Shown: positions 1 to 4,942 of the stretch, piece by piece | Layout: every line of letters begins with the position of its first letter | Numbering within the stretch: the stretch's first letter is position 1 | Source: Chloroflexota bacterium | Lineage (GTDB): Bacteria > Chloroflexota > Anaerolineae > Promineifilales > Promineifilaceae | Length of the DNA: 5,954 nt | NCBI GenBank assembly: GCA_020353135.1 | Contig: CP070688.1 | Location: 2,388,905 to 2,394,858 of the forward strand | Direction of reading: 5' to 3' | The notes under the pieces: generated by a model | Seen by the model: only the letters and a program-made list of their open reading frames with translations | Database searches by the model: none | Told to the model about the DNA's origin: nothing | Program-made: the position numbers and the translations under genes

Positions 1-648
1 GGCATCGCCTTTGTGGCCATGAAGCGCAACCTGGCTGATCTGCCCGAGGGGTTGGCCCTCGGCCGGTCGTTAGGCGCCAAGTTATTCATGGTCAGCAATG
101 TCTTGCCCCACACCGAGGAGATGGCCCGGGAAACGCTCTACAATCGCGTCTTGAGCGATATCGCCTACCTGCCTTCGGCCTGGCTGCCCGAGGTCAACCT
201 GCCCAAAATAGAGATTAACGGCCAGACGCAGGAGCCGTTCTTTGAAGCGCTCAACCGCAAGCTGAATGTCACCTACGCCGGCAATAATTTCGGCGGCGCC
301 AACGACGTCTGCGTCTTCGTCGAAAGCGGCTCCATAGCCATCGGTTGGGACGGCAACGTGAGTCCCTGCCCGCCGTTACTATACAATCACGTCCAATACC
401 TGAACGATTGGCGGCGCCTGTCGAAGCGCCACATCGTCGGCAACGTGGACCAAGCGGATCTGCTGTCGATATGGCGCGACCCGGAATATGTCGCCTACCG
501 CGAGCGCGTGCAGAGTTTCGCCTTTCCGCCTTGCACCTTCTGCGGCGGCTGCGACCTGTTGGACAGCAACGAAGAAGATTGCCTGGGCAACGAATTCCCG
601 GTCTGCGGCGGTTGCCTTTGGGCCCAGGCGGTTATCCGCTGTCCATAA
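1..648 (+). CDS. Radical SAM/SPASM protein, C-terminal part; probable tungsten-oxidoreductase cofactor maturase
   Basis: The reading frame is open from base 1 and ends at TAA 646-648, so the N-terminus, which would carry the radical SAM CxxxCxxC cluster site, lies outside the window. The 215 residues present begin in the distal barrel (LGAKLFMVSNVLPH) and end in a cysteine-rich SPASM-type region. Cysteines fall at window residues 104, 123, 178, 181, 184, 194, 202, 205 and 214, including CTFCGGC and CGGCLWAQ. A GWDGNVSPCPP segment and a GNV...LLSIWRDPEY segment are typical of SPASM domains, which bind auxiliary 4Fe-4S clusters. The ending (DSNEEDC, GNEFPVCGGCLWAQ) matches my recollection of the maturase family encoded beside tungsten-containing aldehyde ferredoxin oxidoreductases. 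The SPASM assignment is strong; the tungsten-enzyme role is inferred from family memory and needs the left neighbour. Other options are peptide-modifying (RiPP) or heme-pathway SPASM enzymes. It is probably cytoplasmic. A 116-base gap separates it from the next gene. Confidence 0.85.
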   Translation, partial: GIAFVAMKRNLADLPEGLALGRSLGAKLFMVSNVLPHTEEMARETLYNRVLSDIAYLPSAWLPEVNLPKIEINGQTQEPFFEALNRKLNVTYAGNNFGGANDVCVFVESGSIAIGWDGNVSPCPPLLYNHVQYLNDWRRLSKRHIVGNVDQADLLSIWRDPEYVAYRERVQSFAFPPCTFCGGCDLLDSNEEDCLGNEFPVCGGCLWAQAVIRCP

Positions 649-764
649 ATTGGCGCGATACTGACTGGGCAGCTAGGGCTGGTGCTGGCGCTGAATAATC
701 AGCCCGGACCAGGATATCAAGATAGTTATTCGACCACAAAGTATGAGTCCAAGGTGCGTCTAGA

Positions 765-1205
765 ATGCAAACGTTATCATCACTTTCGGCAATAACTCTC
801 TATGTGCTGCTGGCGCTTATGGGCTTGCTGGCCCTGATCGTTTGGGGCTGGCAGATCCAGGTGCTGCGGGGCAAAGCCATGAAAAACCCCGACGGCACGG
901 CCGACGATTGGCACGAGCAGAAGATGTTTTACGGCATTGCGGTCGCCGATATCTTCCTGGCCTGTCCCATAACCGTCATCGGTATCGTGCTGGTCTTCGT
1001 TAGCTCGAGACTGGGCTTATATTTACTGGTCTGGGTCAGCTTCTGGTTCCTTTGGGCCAACATCATGACTACGGCGACGAGCCTGCGCTTCGAGAAGCCC
1101 AAGATCACCCTTTACTGGTTGATCGTATTTCCGTTTGGCTCGCTGGTCGGCCTAGCCTATTTCGTCTGGACGCTGGTCCACTTTGAGGCCGTCTACCTGC
1201 CGTAA
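765..1205 (+). CDS. Small four-helix membrane protein, unrecognised
   Basis: This 146-residue protein is not one I recognise. Four hydrophobic segments are visible: about 8-30, 54-80, 82-104 and 113-138. A polar stretch between helices 1 and 2 (about 31-53) contains KNPDGTADDWHEQK. Helices 2 and 3 are separated by a very short SRLG turn, and RFEKPK lies before helix 4. No catalytic or metal-binding motif stands out. The ATG at 765 has an AAGG 10 bases upstream (751-754), an acceptable but weak ribosome site; no other start in this frame keeps helix 1 intact. The next gene begins 14-17 bases after the stop, so the two are very likely co-transcribed and may act together in the cytoplasmic membrane. 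I am confident it is a real gene: clean codon use, coherent topology and no competing ORF. Function is unknown. Confidence 0.8.
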   Translation: MQTLSSLSAITLYVLLALMGLLALIVWGWQIQVLRGKAMKNPDGTADDWHEQKMFYGIAVADIFLACPITVIGIVLVFVSSRLGLYLLVWVSFWFLWANIMTTATSLRFEKPKITLYWLIVFPFGSLVGLAYFVWTLVHFEAVYLP

Positions 1206-1210
1206 TATTT

Positions 1211-1217
1211 AGGAGGG
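1211..1217 (+). promoter_or_regulatory. Strong Shine-Dalgarno site deciding between two adjacent ATGs
   Basis: AGGAGGG lies between the two membrane-protein genes. Two consecutive ATGs follow, at 1220 and 1223. Measured from the GGAGG core (1212-1216), the spacing is 3 bases to the first and 6 to the second. Usual spacing favours the second, 1223. Either choice changes the protein by one methionine only. Confidence 0.7.
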
Positions 1218-1222
1218 CAATG

Positions 1223-1651
1223 ATGAACACTATCTGGGGCCTGGTTCTGATCCTCTTCACCCTGATATTGTGCTGGCTGGGGCAAGTTGTTAATGCGGCC
1301 GCGCCGGATTTCGCGGCAAGGATCGGGCTGGCCGAACCCGAATCGGACGTCGACCGCATCTTTTTCCTGGACGGCCGCGGCGAGGCGATATGGGATGCGC
1401 TGATCCTCTGGTCGTTGCCGGTGGCGGGCATATTACTCCTGCTGGATAGTCCATCTTGGGCTTACTTTGGTCTGTTCGGTGGCGGCATGTACCTGTACTT
1501 CGCCGGCCGGGGGCTCGTCGTTCGCCAGGTGATGCGGCGACATGACGTAACCATTGGCAAACCCGAGACACAAAAGTTATTTAGCGCGGTCCTGATACTG
1601 TGGGGATTGATCGCCGTGGTCACGATCATTATGGCCACAATGGCCATTTAG
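1223..1651 (+). CDS. Small four-helix membrane protein, unrecognised (partner of the upstream gene)
   Basis: This is a 142-residue protein (143 if translation starts at 1220). Hydrophobic segments lie at about 3-25, 54-75, 78-97 and 119-140. Between helices 1 and 2 is an acidic loop with AEPESDVDRIFFLDGRGEAIWD. Between helices 3 and 4 is a basic loop (RQVMRRHDV), so the helix 3-4 loop probably faces the cytoplasm. I do not recognise the family, and no enzymatic motif is visible. It follows the preceding membrane-protein gene closely and has a strong ribosome site, which argues for an operon and perhaps a two-subunit membrane complex; that is inference. The last codons form a perfect stem-loop (1631-1647). 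It differs in sequence from the upstream protein, so a recent tandem duplication is not supported. Confidence 0.8.
   Translation: MNTIWGLVLILFTLILCWLGQVVNAAAPDFAARIGLAEPESDVDRIFFLDGRGEAIWDALILWSLPVAGILLLLDSPSWAYFGLFGGGMYLYFAGRGLVVRQVMRRHDVTIGKPETQKLFSAVLILWGLIAVVTIIMATMAI
1631..1647 (+). repeat. Perfect 7-bp inverted repeat over the end of the membrane-protein gene
   Basis: ATGGCCA and TGGCCAT pair perfectly around a CAA loop, immediately before the TAG stop at 1649-1651. The bases encode the C-terminal MATMAI. Only three T residues follow, so it is a weak terminator candidate at best. It could protect the 3' end of the message or simply be a coding coincidence. Confidence 0.45.
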
Positions 1652-1657
1652 GCCGAC

Positions 1658-1684
1658 GCGGCGTTGCCGCCGAGTTGACGGCGG
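1658..1684 (+). other. Competing GC-rich hairpin arms in the 49-base gap
   Basis: Three complementary arms lie between the membrane-protein stop and the hydrolase start. CGGCG (1659-1663) can pair with CGCCG (1668-1672). The overlapping CCGCCG (1667-1672) can instead pair with CGGCGG (1679-1684) across a 6-base loop. The two pairings are mutually exclusive. No T-run follows, so this is not a convincing intrinsic terminator. It lies 16 bases before the hydrolase start codon, so the second hairpin could affect ribosome access; that is inference. Confidence 0.35.
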
Positions 1685-1700
1685 AATAGGTGTAGGTGAG

Positions 1701-2570
1701 ATGAACGGTACAGAACGAATAAGCCAACAAATCAAGCTGAAAGACGGCCGAATGCTGGGCTACGCCGAATACGGCGCGGCCGGGGGTAAGCCGATCTTCT
1801 GTTTCCACGGTTTCCCCGGATCGCGGCTTGATTGGCTGATGTTCGATCCGGATAACGTGGCCGCGGAAATAGGCGCGCGTGTAATTGTGGCCGACCGGCC
1901 GGGTATGGGGCTGTCCGATTTTCAGTCCGGCCGCAAGTTCTTGGATTGGGCCGATGACGTGGCCGAAATGGCCGACGCGCTGCACCTGGATCGATTCGCC
2001 GTCCTGGCGGCCTCGGGAGGCGGTCCCTATGGGCACGCCTGCGCTTACAAGATCGCGGATCGGCTGACGGCGACGGCCATCGTCTGCGGTATGGGGCCGT
2101 CGGAAGCGCCTGGGATCAAGGAAGGCGGATCCTGGAGCTATCCCGGCAAACCTTCGCTGATCCGCCGGCTGTTGCTGAGCTTAACGGTTCGCGGCTTGCG
2201 CGACGCTCCGGAACGCTTCGAGACGCAGATGCAGGGAATGGTCTCCGAACCGGACCAGCGCCTGATGGCCGAACGGCCGGAACTCGTAACGCTAGTAATC
2301 GACAGCTGGGGAGAGGCGTTTCGATCAGGAATTGGCGGCGTTAATCATGAAGCCGGTCTCTACACCCGTCCATGGGGATTCCAACTCGAGCAGATATCCG
2401 TCAAGGTGCACTTGTGGCATGGTGAACAGGACAACAATGTCCCTGTTTCTGTCGGTCGCTATGTGGCCCAGGCCATCCCAAACTGTTCCGCTATCTTCCT
2501 GGAAGGCGAAGGGCACTTTTCCATATTGAGCAGCCATGTACCCGAGATCTTGAACGTGTTGCTGGCTTAG
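1701..2570 (+). CDS. Alpha/beta-hydrolase fold protein
   Basis: This 289-residue protein is of normal length for the single-domain alpha/beta-hydrolase superfamily. Visible landmarks in order: a strand leading to FHGFPGSR (35-42), whose HG is the oxyanion-hole region; DRPGMG (65-70); the nucleophile elbow AASGGGPYG (103-111) with Ser105; a cap region of about 130-220; WHGEQDNNVP (239-248) with Asp244 as likely acid; and GEGHFS (269-274) with His272 as the catalytic base. The order Ser-Asp-His is correct and all three residues are present, so it should be active, probably on an ester, lactone or similar small substrate that cannot be named from sequence. The elbow is A-x-S-x-G, with Ala in place of the usual first Gly. 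There is no signal peptide, so it is cytoplasmic. The ribosome site is weak (AGG at 1688-1690 and AGGTGAG right against the ATG). A small membrane protein follows after 33 bases. Confidence 0.93.
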   Translation: MNGTERISQQIKLKDGRMLGYAEYGAAGGKPIFCFHGFPGSRLDWLMFDPDNVAAEIGARVIVADRPGMGLSDFQSGRKFLDWADDVAEMADALHLDRFAVLAASGGGPYGHACAYKIADRLTATAIVCGMGPSEAPGIKEGGSWSYPGKPSLIRRLLLSLTVRGLRDAPERFETQMQGMVSEPDQRLMAERPELVTLVIDSWGEAFRSGIGGVNHEAGLYTRPWGFQLEQISVKVHLWHGEQDNNVPVSVGRYVAQAIPNCSAIFLEGEGHFSILSSHVPEILNVLLA

Positions 2571-2603
2571 CGTGTCGGGTGAACAACGAAAGGAAAACAA
2601 GCA

Positions 2604-2993
2604 ATGAAGACGATCGCAGCACTTTTTCTTCTGCTGCACGGGCTGGTGCATGGCATTCTGGCCATGGTGCCGGATCCTAACACACCGGAAGCGGCCTTTG
2701 CGACATTCTTTTCCCGATCTTGGCTGCTGGCCGGTCTCGGCCTGCCGGAGTCGGCCGGCAGAGTGGTCGCCATCGCACTGGCGGCCGCCGCGACGATCGG
2801 TTTCATCGCCGCCGGCCTGGCGCTGCTGGACATCCTGGTTCCTTTTGATTGGTGGCGGGCACTGGCCATTGCCTCGGCCGCGGTCTCTTTATTGCTACTG
2901 GTCATTTTCTGGAATCTGTACCTGATCGTCGGCGTCGCCATTGACGTGGTGATCTTGGTGACCCTGATCTTTACCGATTGGACGCCTGAATAG
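2604..2993 (+). CDS. Small four-helix membrane protein, unrecognised
   Basis: This 129-residue hydrophobic protein has likely membrane helices at about 4-22, 52-79, 84-103 and 105-124. A more polar stretch (23-50) with PDPNTPEAAFATFFSRSW follows helix 1. Helix 1 carries LLHGLVHG, whose two histidines inside a membrane segment are seen in several small integral membrane families, but I cannot assign this one. A helical FDWWRA junction links helices 2 and 3. The start is supported by AGGA (2591-2594) nine bases before ATG. It lies 33 bases after the hydrolase and in the same direction, so co-transcription with the hydrolase is likely. The composition (Ala/Leu/Val/Ile-rich) matches a real membrane protein. 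No function can be given. Confidence 0.78.
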   Translation: MKTIAALFLLLHGLVHGILAMVPDPNTPEAAFATFFSRSWLLAGLGLPESAGRVVAIALAAAATIGFIAAGLALLDILVPFDWWRALAIASAAVSLLLLVIFWNLYLIVGVAIDVVILVTLIFTDWTPE

Positions 2994-3075
2994 AGAGGTA
3001 CTTCGACGTGACCTTACCTGCCGTGGCGTTCAACTATGAAGGAAAAACAAGGCATCTTCACGACGGGCCATCTTT

Positions 3076-3102
3076 CATCGTGTAAATCCTGTTAATCCTG
3101 TC
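3076..3102 (+). repeat. Three 9-bp tandem units just upstream of the SRPBCC gene
   Basis: CATCGTGTA, AATCCTGTT and AATCCTGTC follow one another without a gap. The last two match at 8 of 9 bases. The array ends 8 bases before the AAGGA ribosome site (3111-3115) of the next gene. Similar ATCC-TGT tandem leaders are, to my knowledge, dispersed in many environmental bacterial genomes. Function is unknown. Confidence 0.6.
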
Positions 3103-3120
3103 TATATAGTAAGGAAAGCC

Positions 3121-3759
3121 ATGGCTACCAATAATTTCAATCCCACCATTTTCGAGGAAGGCCTGGGCGCGGTCGCTATCGCGGGCACTATTCTGACCAG
3201 CCCATTGCTGCGGCCGTGGTATAGCAAATGGGGCGCCAGCGAGACCGAGGTGAAGCAGCGCTTGCCCGGCGATGAGCGAGTGCCAGATCCCAACCTGGAG
3301 AGTACCCGGGCGATAACTATCAACGCGCCAATGGCTGAGGTCTGGCCCTGGTTGGTTCAGATGGGGCAGGGCCGCGGCGGCCTGTATAGCTATGAACGGC
3401 TGGAAAACCTGGTCGGATGTGACATGCGCAACGCCGAGCGGCTCCTCCCCAAACATCAGCATTTGTCGATTGGCGACAAAGTCCGCCTCAGCAAAGGCGA
3501 GGGCACCCCTTACTTCGTAGTGAAAGCCATCGAGCCCGGCCGGGCCATCATCCTCGGCGGCGATGATCCGCCGACAACCTGGGCCTTCATACTGGAGCCT
3601 ATAGACGAAGATTCAACCCGTCTGATCATCCGATTTCGTCAGCAATACGAGCCTTCTCTGGGCAATGCCATTGCCTGGCGCGTTTTCACCGATCCGATAA
3701 CCTTTGTGATGGAGCGTAAGATGCTCCAGGGCATCAAGCTGCGCGCCGAAACTACCTGA
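3121..3759 (+). CDS. SRPBCC-fold (START/polyketide-cyclase-like) protein
   Basis: This 212-residue protein has a hydrophobic N-terminal segment (about 14-30), then a connector with WYSKWGASETEV (33-44) and LPGDERVPDP (48-57), and then the SRPBCC domain. The domain begins with STRAITINAPMAEVWPWLVQMG (61-82), the typical first strand and helix of this helix-grip fold. It continues with GQGRGGLYSYERLENLVG (82-99), a strongly conserved stretch in the subgroup I recall, and later strands such as IGDKVRLS, TTWAFILEP and TRLIIRFRQQYEP. The C-terminus DPITFVMERKMLQGIK forms the long terminal helix. SRPBCC domains hold hydrophobic ligands in a cavity; the ligand here is unknown. The N-terminal segment may anchor the protein at the membrane. 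The ATG at 3121 has AAGGA five bases upstream. The leader holds a short tandem repeat, and the stop codon sits inside a long inverted repeat. Confidence 0.88.
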   Translation: MATNNFNPTIFEEGLGAVAIAGTILTSPLLRPWYSKWGASETEVKQRLPGDERVPDPNLESTRAITINAPMAEVWPWLVQMGQGRGGLYSYERLENLVGCDMRNAERLLPKHQHLSIGDKVRLSKGEGTPYFVVKAIEPGRAIILGGDDPPTTWAFILEPIDEDSTRLIIRFRQQYEPSLGNAIAWRVFTDPITFVMERKMLQGIKLRAETT

Positions 3760-3809
3760 ACTTATCAATGAAAGGAGTTGTTCGAATGGTCCACTTGATG
3801 TTCAGGTAG
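3752..3809 (+). repeat. Long inverted repeat spanning the SRPBCC stop codon; possible terminator or attenuator
   Basis: CTACCTGAAC (3752-3761) pairs perfectly with GTTCAGGTAG (3800-3809). After a 2-base bulge (TT, 3762-3763), ATCAA (3764-3768) pairs with TTGAT (3795-3799). That gives 15 base pairs with one bulge and a 26-base loop (3769-3794). The left arm contains the last two Thr codons and the TGA. The right arm is followed by CTTCTATT, a poor U-tract. It could end the upstream transcript, stabilise its 3' end, or mark an inverted duplication. The pairing is seen directly; the function is inferred. Confidence 0.65.
3771..3809 (+). other. Orphan Shine-Dalgarno site and 7-codon ORF inside the hairpin
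   Basis: AAAGGAG (3771-3777) lies in the hairpin loop, eight bases before ATG 3786-3788. The frame reads MVHLMFR and stops at TAG 3807-3809, exactly the last bases of the right arm. The ribosome site is stronger than that of several real genes here. It may be a leader peptide, or the start of a former downstream gene whose body has been lost. No extended frame continues from it. Expression is unproven. Confidence 0.35.
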
Positions 3810-3850
3810 CTTCTATTACACCGCTCGACCAGCGCTTCCTACCAGGCGCA

Positions 3851-3872
3851 GCGTCAACTGGCGGAATGACGC
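3851..3872 (+). repeat. Short inverted repeat upstream of the promoter
   Basis: GCGTCA (3851-3856) and TGACGC (3867-3872) are perfect inverse copies 10 bases apart, ending 11 bases before the -35 hexamer. It could be a dyad binding site for a regulator or a weak hairpin; the half-site TGACG differs from the operator downstream. Chance is quite possible at this length. Confidence 0.3.
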
Positions 3873-3883
3873 CTCGACCAAAC

Positions 3884-3913
3884 TTGACACGCAAAACCCA
3901 AAAGATCTATAAT
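3884..3913 (+). promoter_or_regulatory. Sigma-70 type promoter of the membrane protein-tetR-ABC operon
   Basis: TTGACA (3884-3889) and TATAAT (3908-3913) are both perfect consensus hexamers separated by 18 bp, in an A/T-rich stretch unlike the surrounding sequence. Transcription should start near 3919-3921, giving a leader of about 42 bases before the ATG at 3963. A promoter this strong is expected to need repression, and a palindromic operator lies directly at the predicted start point. Confidence 0.85.
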
Positions 3914-3920
3914 ACAATAA

Positions 3921-3940
3921 TAAACTGACTGGTCGGTCTA
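3921..3940 (+). promoter_or_regulatory. TetR-type operator palindrome
   Basis: The 20-bp site TAAACTGACTGGTCGGTCTA is an imperfect palindrome of form TAnACnGACnnGTCnGTnTA; 7 of 10 base pairs of the half-sites match. Such GACnnGTC-centred dyads are common for TetR-family regulators. It begins eight bases after the -10 hexamer and covers the predicted transcription start, where a bound repressor would block RNA polymerase. The tetR gene lies in the same transcription unit (4336), so the simplest reading is autorepression plus control of the exporter. Confidence 0.75.
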
Positions 3941-3962
3941 TTACTCTTTAGGAGGGGTTTCG

Positions 3963-4241
3963 ATGGATTCGTCCATGATCGTTTTACTGTTGATAACCGT
4001 GGTGGGGTCCGTCTTGGTCACCTGGTTGTTGCCTAAAGCCTTTAACAGCGAGCCGCCCTATGGCCCGGCCGTCGACATTCTGGTCGGCACTGTGGCCGCC
4101 GTCATCTGGGCCGTGATCACTTACCAGTTTCTGGCGCCTCTCATTGGTCTCGAGGGCTGGGCCGCGCTTTTGCTAAGCGCCCTCGACGCCATCGGCCTGG
4201 CGGCGGTGATGCTCTGGGTCCTGCGCCGCATTAATCGCTGA
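3963..4241 (+). CDS. 92-residue three-helix membrane protein, first gene of the tetR-ABC operon
   Basis: This small membrane protein has hydrophobic segments at about 4-24, 36-60 and 64-87 and a basic tail (LRRINR), which suggests a cytoplasmic C-terminus. Between helices 1 and 2 is KAFNSEPPYGPAVD. The size and three-helix layout recall small stress-associated membrane proteins of the GlsB/YeaQ type, but I see no defining motif, so that is only a comparison. The start is firm: AGGAGG (3950-3955) lies seven bases before ATG, and the gene is the first one after a consensus promoter and operator. It should therefore be induced with tetR and the ABC ATPase. It could be an accessory subunit of the exporter or an independent envelope-stress protein. 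The 94-base gap to tetR holds a small hairpin and a tandem repeat. Confidence 0.78.
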   Translation: MDSSMIVLLLITVVGSVLVTWLLPKAFNSEPPYGPAVDILVGTVAAVIWAVITYQFLAPLIGLEGWAALLLSALDAIGLAAVMLWVLRRINR

Positions 4242-4253
4242 TAATGACCGGAT

Positions 4254-4268
4254 CGGGTTACCAACCCG
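4254..4268 (+). repeat. Perfect 6-bp hairpin after the small membrane gene
   Basis: CGGGTT (4254-4259) pairs with AACCCG (4263-4268) around an ACC loop, 12 bases after the TGA. A TTTT run begins only at 4280, 11 bases beyond the stem, so intrinsic termination would be weak. It may set the ratio of the first gene to tetR or protect the message end. Confidence 0.4.
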
Positions 4269-4285
4269 GGCCACACGCATTTTCT

Positions 4286-4315
4286 ATCAGTGCAAATCAG
4301 TGCAAATCCGCGTCC
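4286..4315 (+). repeat. 10-bp tandem repeat in the tetR leader
   Basis: ATCAGTGCAA occurs twice exactly (4286-4305), followed by a divergent third unit ATCCGCGTCC (4306-4315). The 10-bp period places copies on one face of the helix. The array ends 20 bases before the tetR ATG. It resembles the 9-bp ATCCTGT array before the SRPBCC gene and is probably a member of the same dispersed leader-repeat class. Confidence 0.6.
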
Positions 4316-4335
4316 TATTCTTTTGAGAGTGTGAT

Positions 4336-4941
4336 ATGTCGCCAAAACCGGATGTCTCGGCCGAACGCAAACAGCAGATTTATGGGGCCGCCCTGGCCTG
4401 TTTCAACCGCAAAGGCTACTACCAGACGACCATGGACGACATTGTGGCCGAAAGCGGCTTGAGCAAGGGCGCCCTGTACTGGTATTTCGACAGCAAGAAG
4501 GCGCTCTTCATTTCCCTGCTGCGCGACTTCATGACGCCTATGGGCCAGGAATGGGAAGCCATCGTTGCCGATGAGAGCAAAACCGCCACCCAGAGAATGA
4601 AGACGATGCTGGCCTACTTCCGGGCCCAATTTGACGAGATGGTCGAGTTCTTTGGCCTGGTTATAGAAGCCTGGGCCCAAACCCACTTTGACGACGAAGT
4701 TCAGCAGTTGACTCATGATTTGTACCAGCCCTACCAGGCCTTCATGGAGCGTATCCTTGAAGAAGGCGTCGCCCGGGGTGAATTTGACCAGGTTGACGTG
4801 GACGCCGCGTCGGCCGTTATCCTGACCCTATTCGACGGCCTGACCCTGGCCGTCGGCGCGGGCATGATCGACCAGAAGCCAGACGCGCTAATGGCCGCCG
4901 CCGAATCACTGGTCTTGCGCGGTTTAGGGGCGGAGGGCTGA
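4336..4941 (+). CDS. TetR/AcrR-family transcriptional regulator
   Basis: This 201-residue protein is of standard length for the family. The N-terminal DNA-binding domain is clear: ERKQQIYGAALACFNRKGYYQ (10-30) forms the first helix region, then TTMDDIVAESGLSKGALYWYF (31-51) is the classic TetR helix-turn-helix, followed by DSKKALF (52-58). The remainder (about 60-200) is all-alpha ligand-binding and dimerisation domain, with FDGLTLAVG late in the chain, as often seen in this family. It most likely represses the promoter at 3884-3913 through the dyad at 3921-3940, and so its own gene. Ligand unknown, but the coupled ABC-2 ATPase suggests a toxic or drug-like compound. The ribosome site is poor (GAGAG, 4325-4329), which would keep repressor levels low. 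The stop is one base from the next ATG, indicating translational coupling. Confidence 0.95.
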   Translation: MSPKPDVSAERKQQIYGAALACFNRKGYYQTTMDDIVAESGLSKGALYWYFDSKKALFISLLRDFMTPMGQEWEAIVADESKTATQRMKTMLAYFRAQFDEMVEFFGLVIEAWAQTHFDDEVQQLTHDLYQPYQAFMERILEEGVARGEFDQVDVDAASAVILTLFDGLTLAVGAGMIDQKPDALMAAAESLVLRGLGAEG

Positions 4942-4942
4942 A

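Noticed and set aside
345..698. 117-codon + strand ORF overlapping the radical SAM gene
   Set aside because: It is an out-of-frame Arg/Pro-rich shadow of the cysteine-rich domain.
690..703. GCTGA/TCAGC hairpin after the radical SAM gene as a terminator
   Set aside because: The stem is only 5 bp, lies 42 bases past the stop, and no T-run follows.
1629..2036. 135-codon ORF on the - strand
   Set aside because: It is antisense to the well-supported alpha/beta hydrolase, with no recognisable motif.
2567..2941. 124-codon ORF on the - strand
   Set aside because: It is antisense to the membrane protein; its Ala/Ser/Arg-rich composition is what a GC-rich complement gives.
3036..3095. 19-codon ORF (MKEKQGIFTTGHLSSCKSC) upstream of the SRPBCC gene
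   Set aside because: No ribosome site precedes it and its end is made of the tandem repeat. Its purine-rich start resembles the leader at 2586-2603 only by composition.
3103..3108. TATATA as a -10 element for the SRPBCC gene
   Set aside because: It would start transcription inside the Shine-Dalgarno region, and no matching -35 lies at the right distance.
3058..3462. 134-codon ORF on the - strand
   Set aside because: It lies opposite the SRPBCC gene, has no ribosome site and shows no domain; the + strand frame has a clear family.
3824..3880. CTCGACCA direct repeat as attachment sites or a target duplication
   Set aside because: It is only 8 bp, and there is no integrase or transposase between or near the copies.
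4315..4716. 133-codon ORF on the - strand
   Set aside because: It is antisense to tetR, whose helix-turn-helix makes the + strand frame certain.
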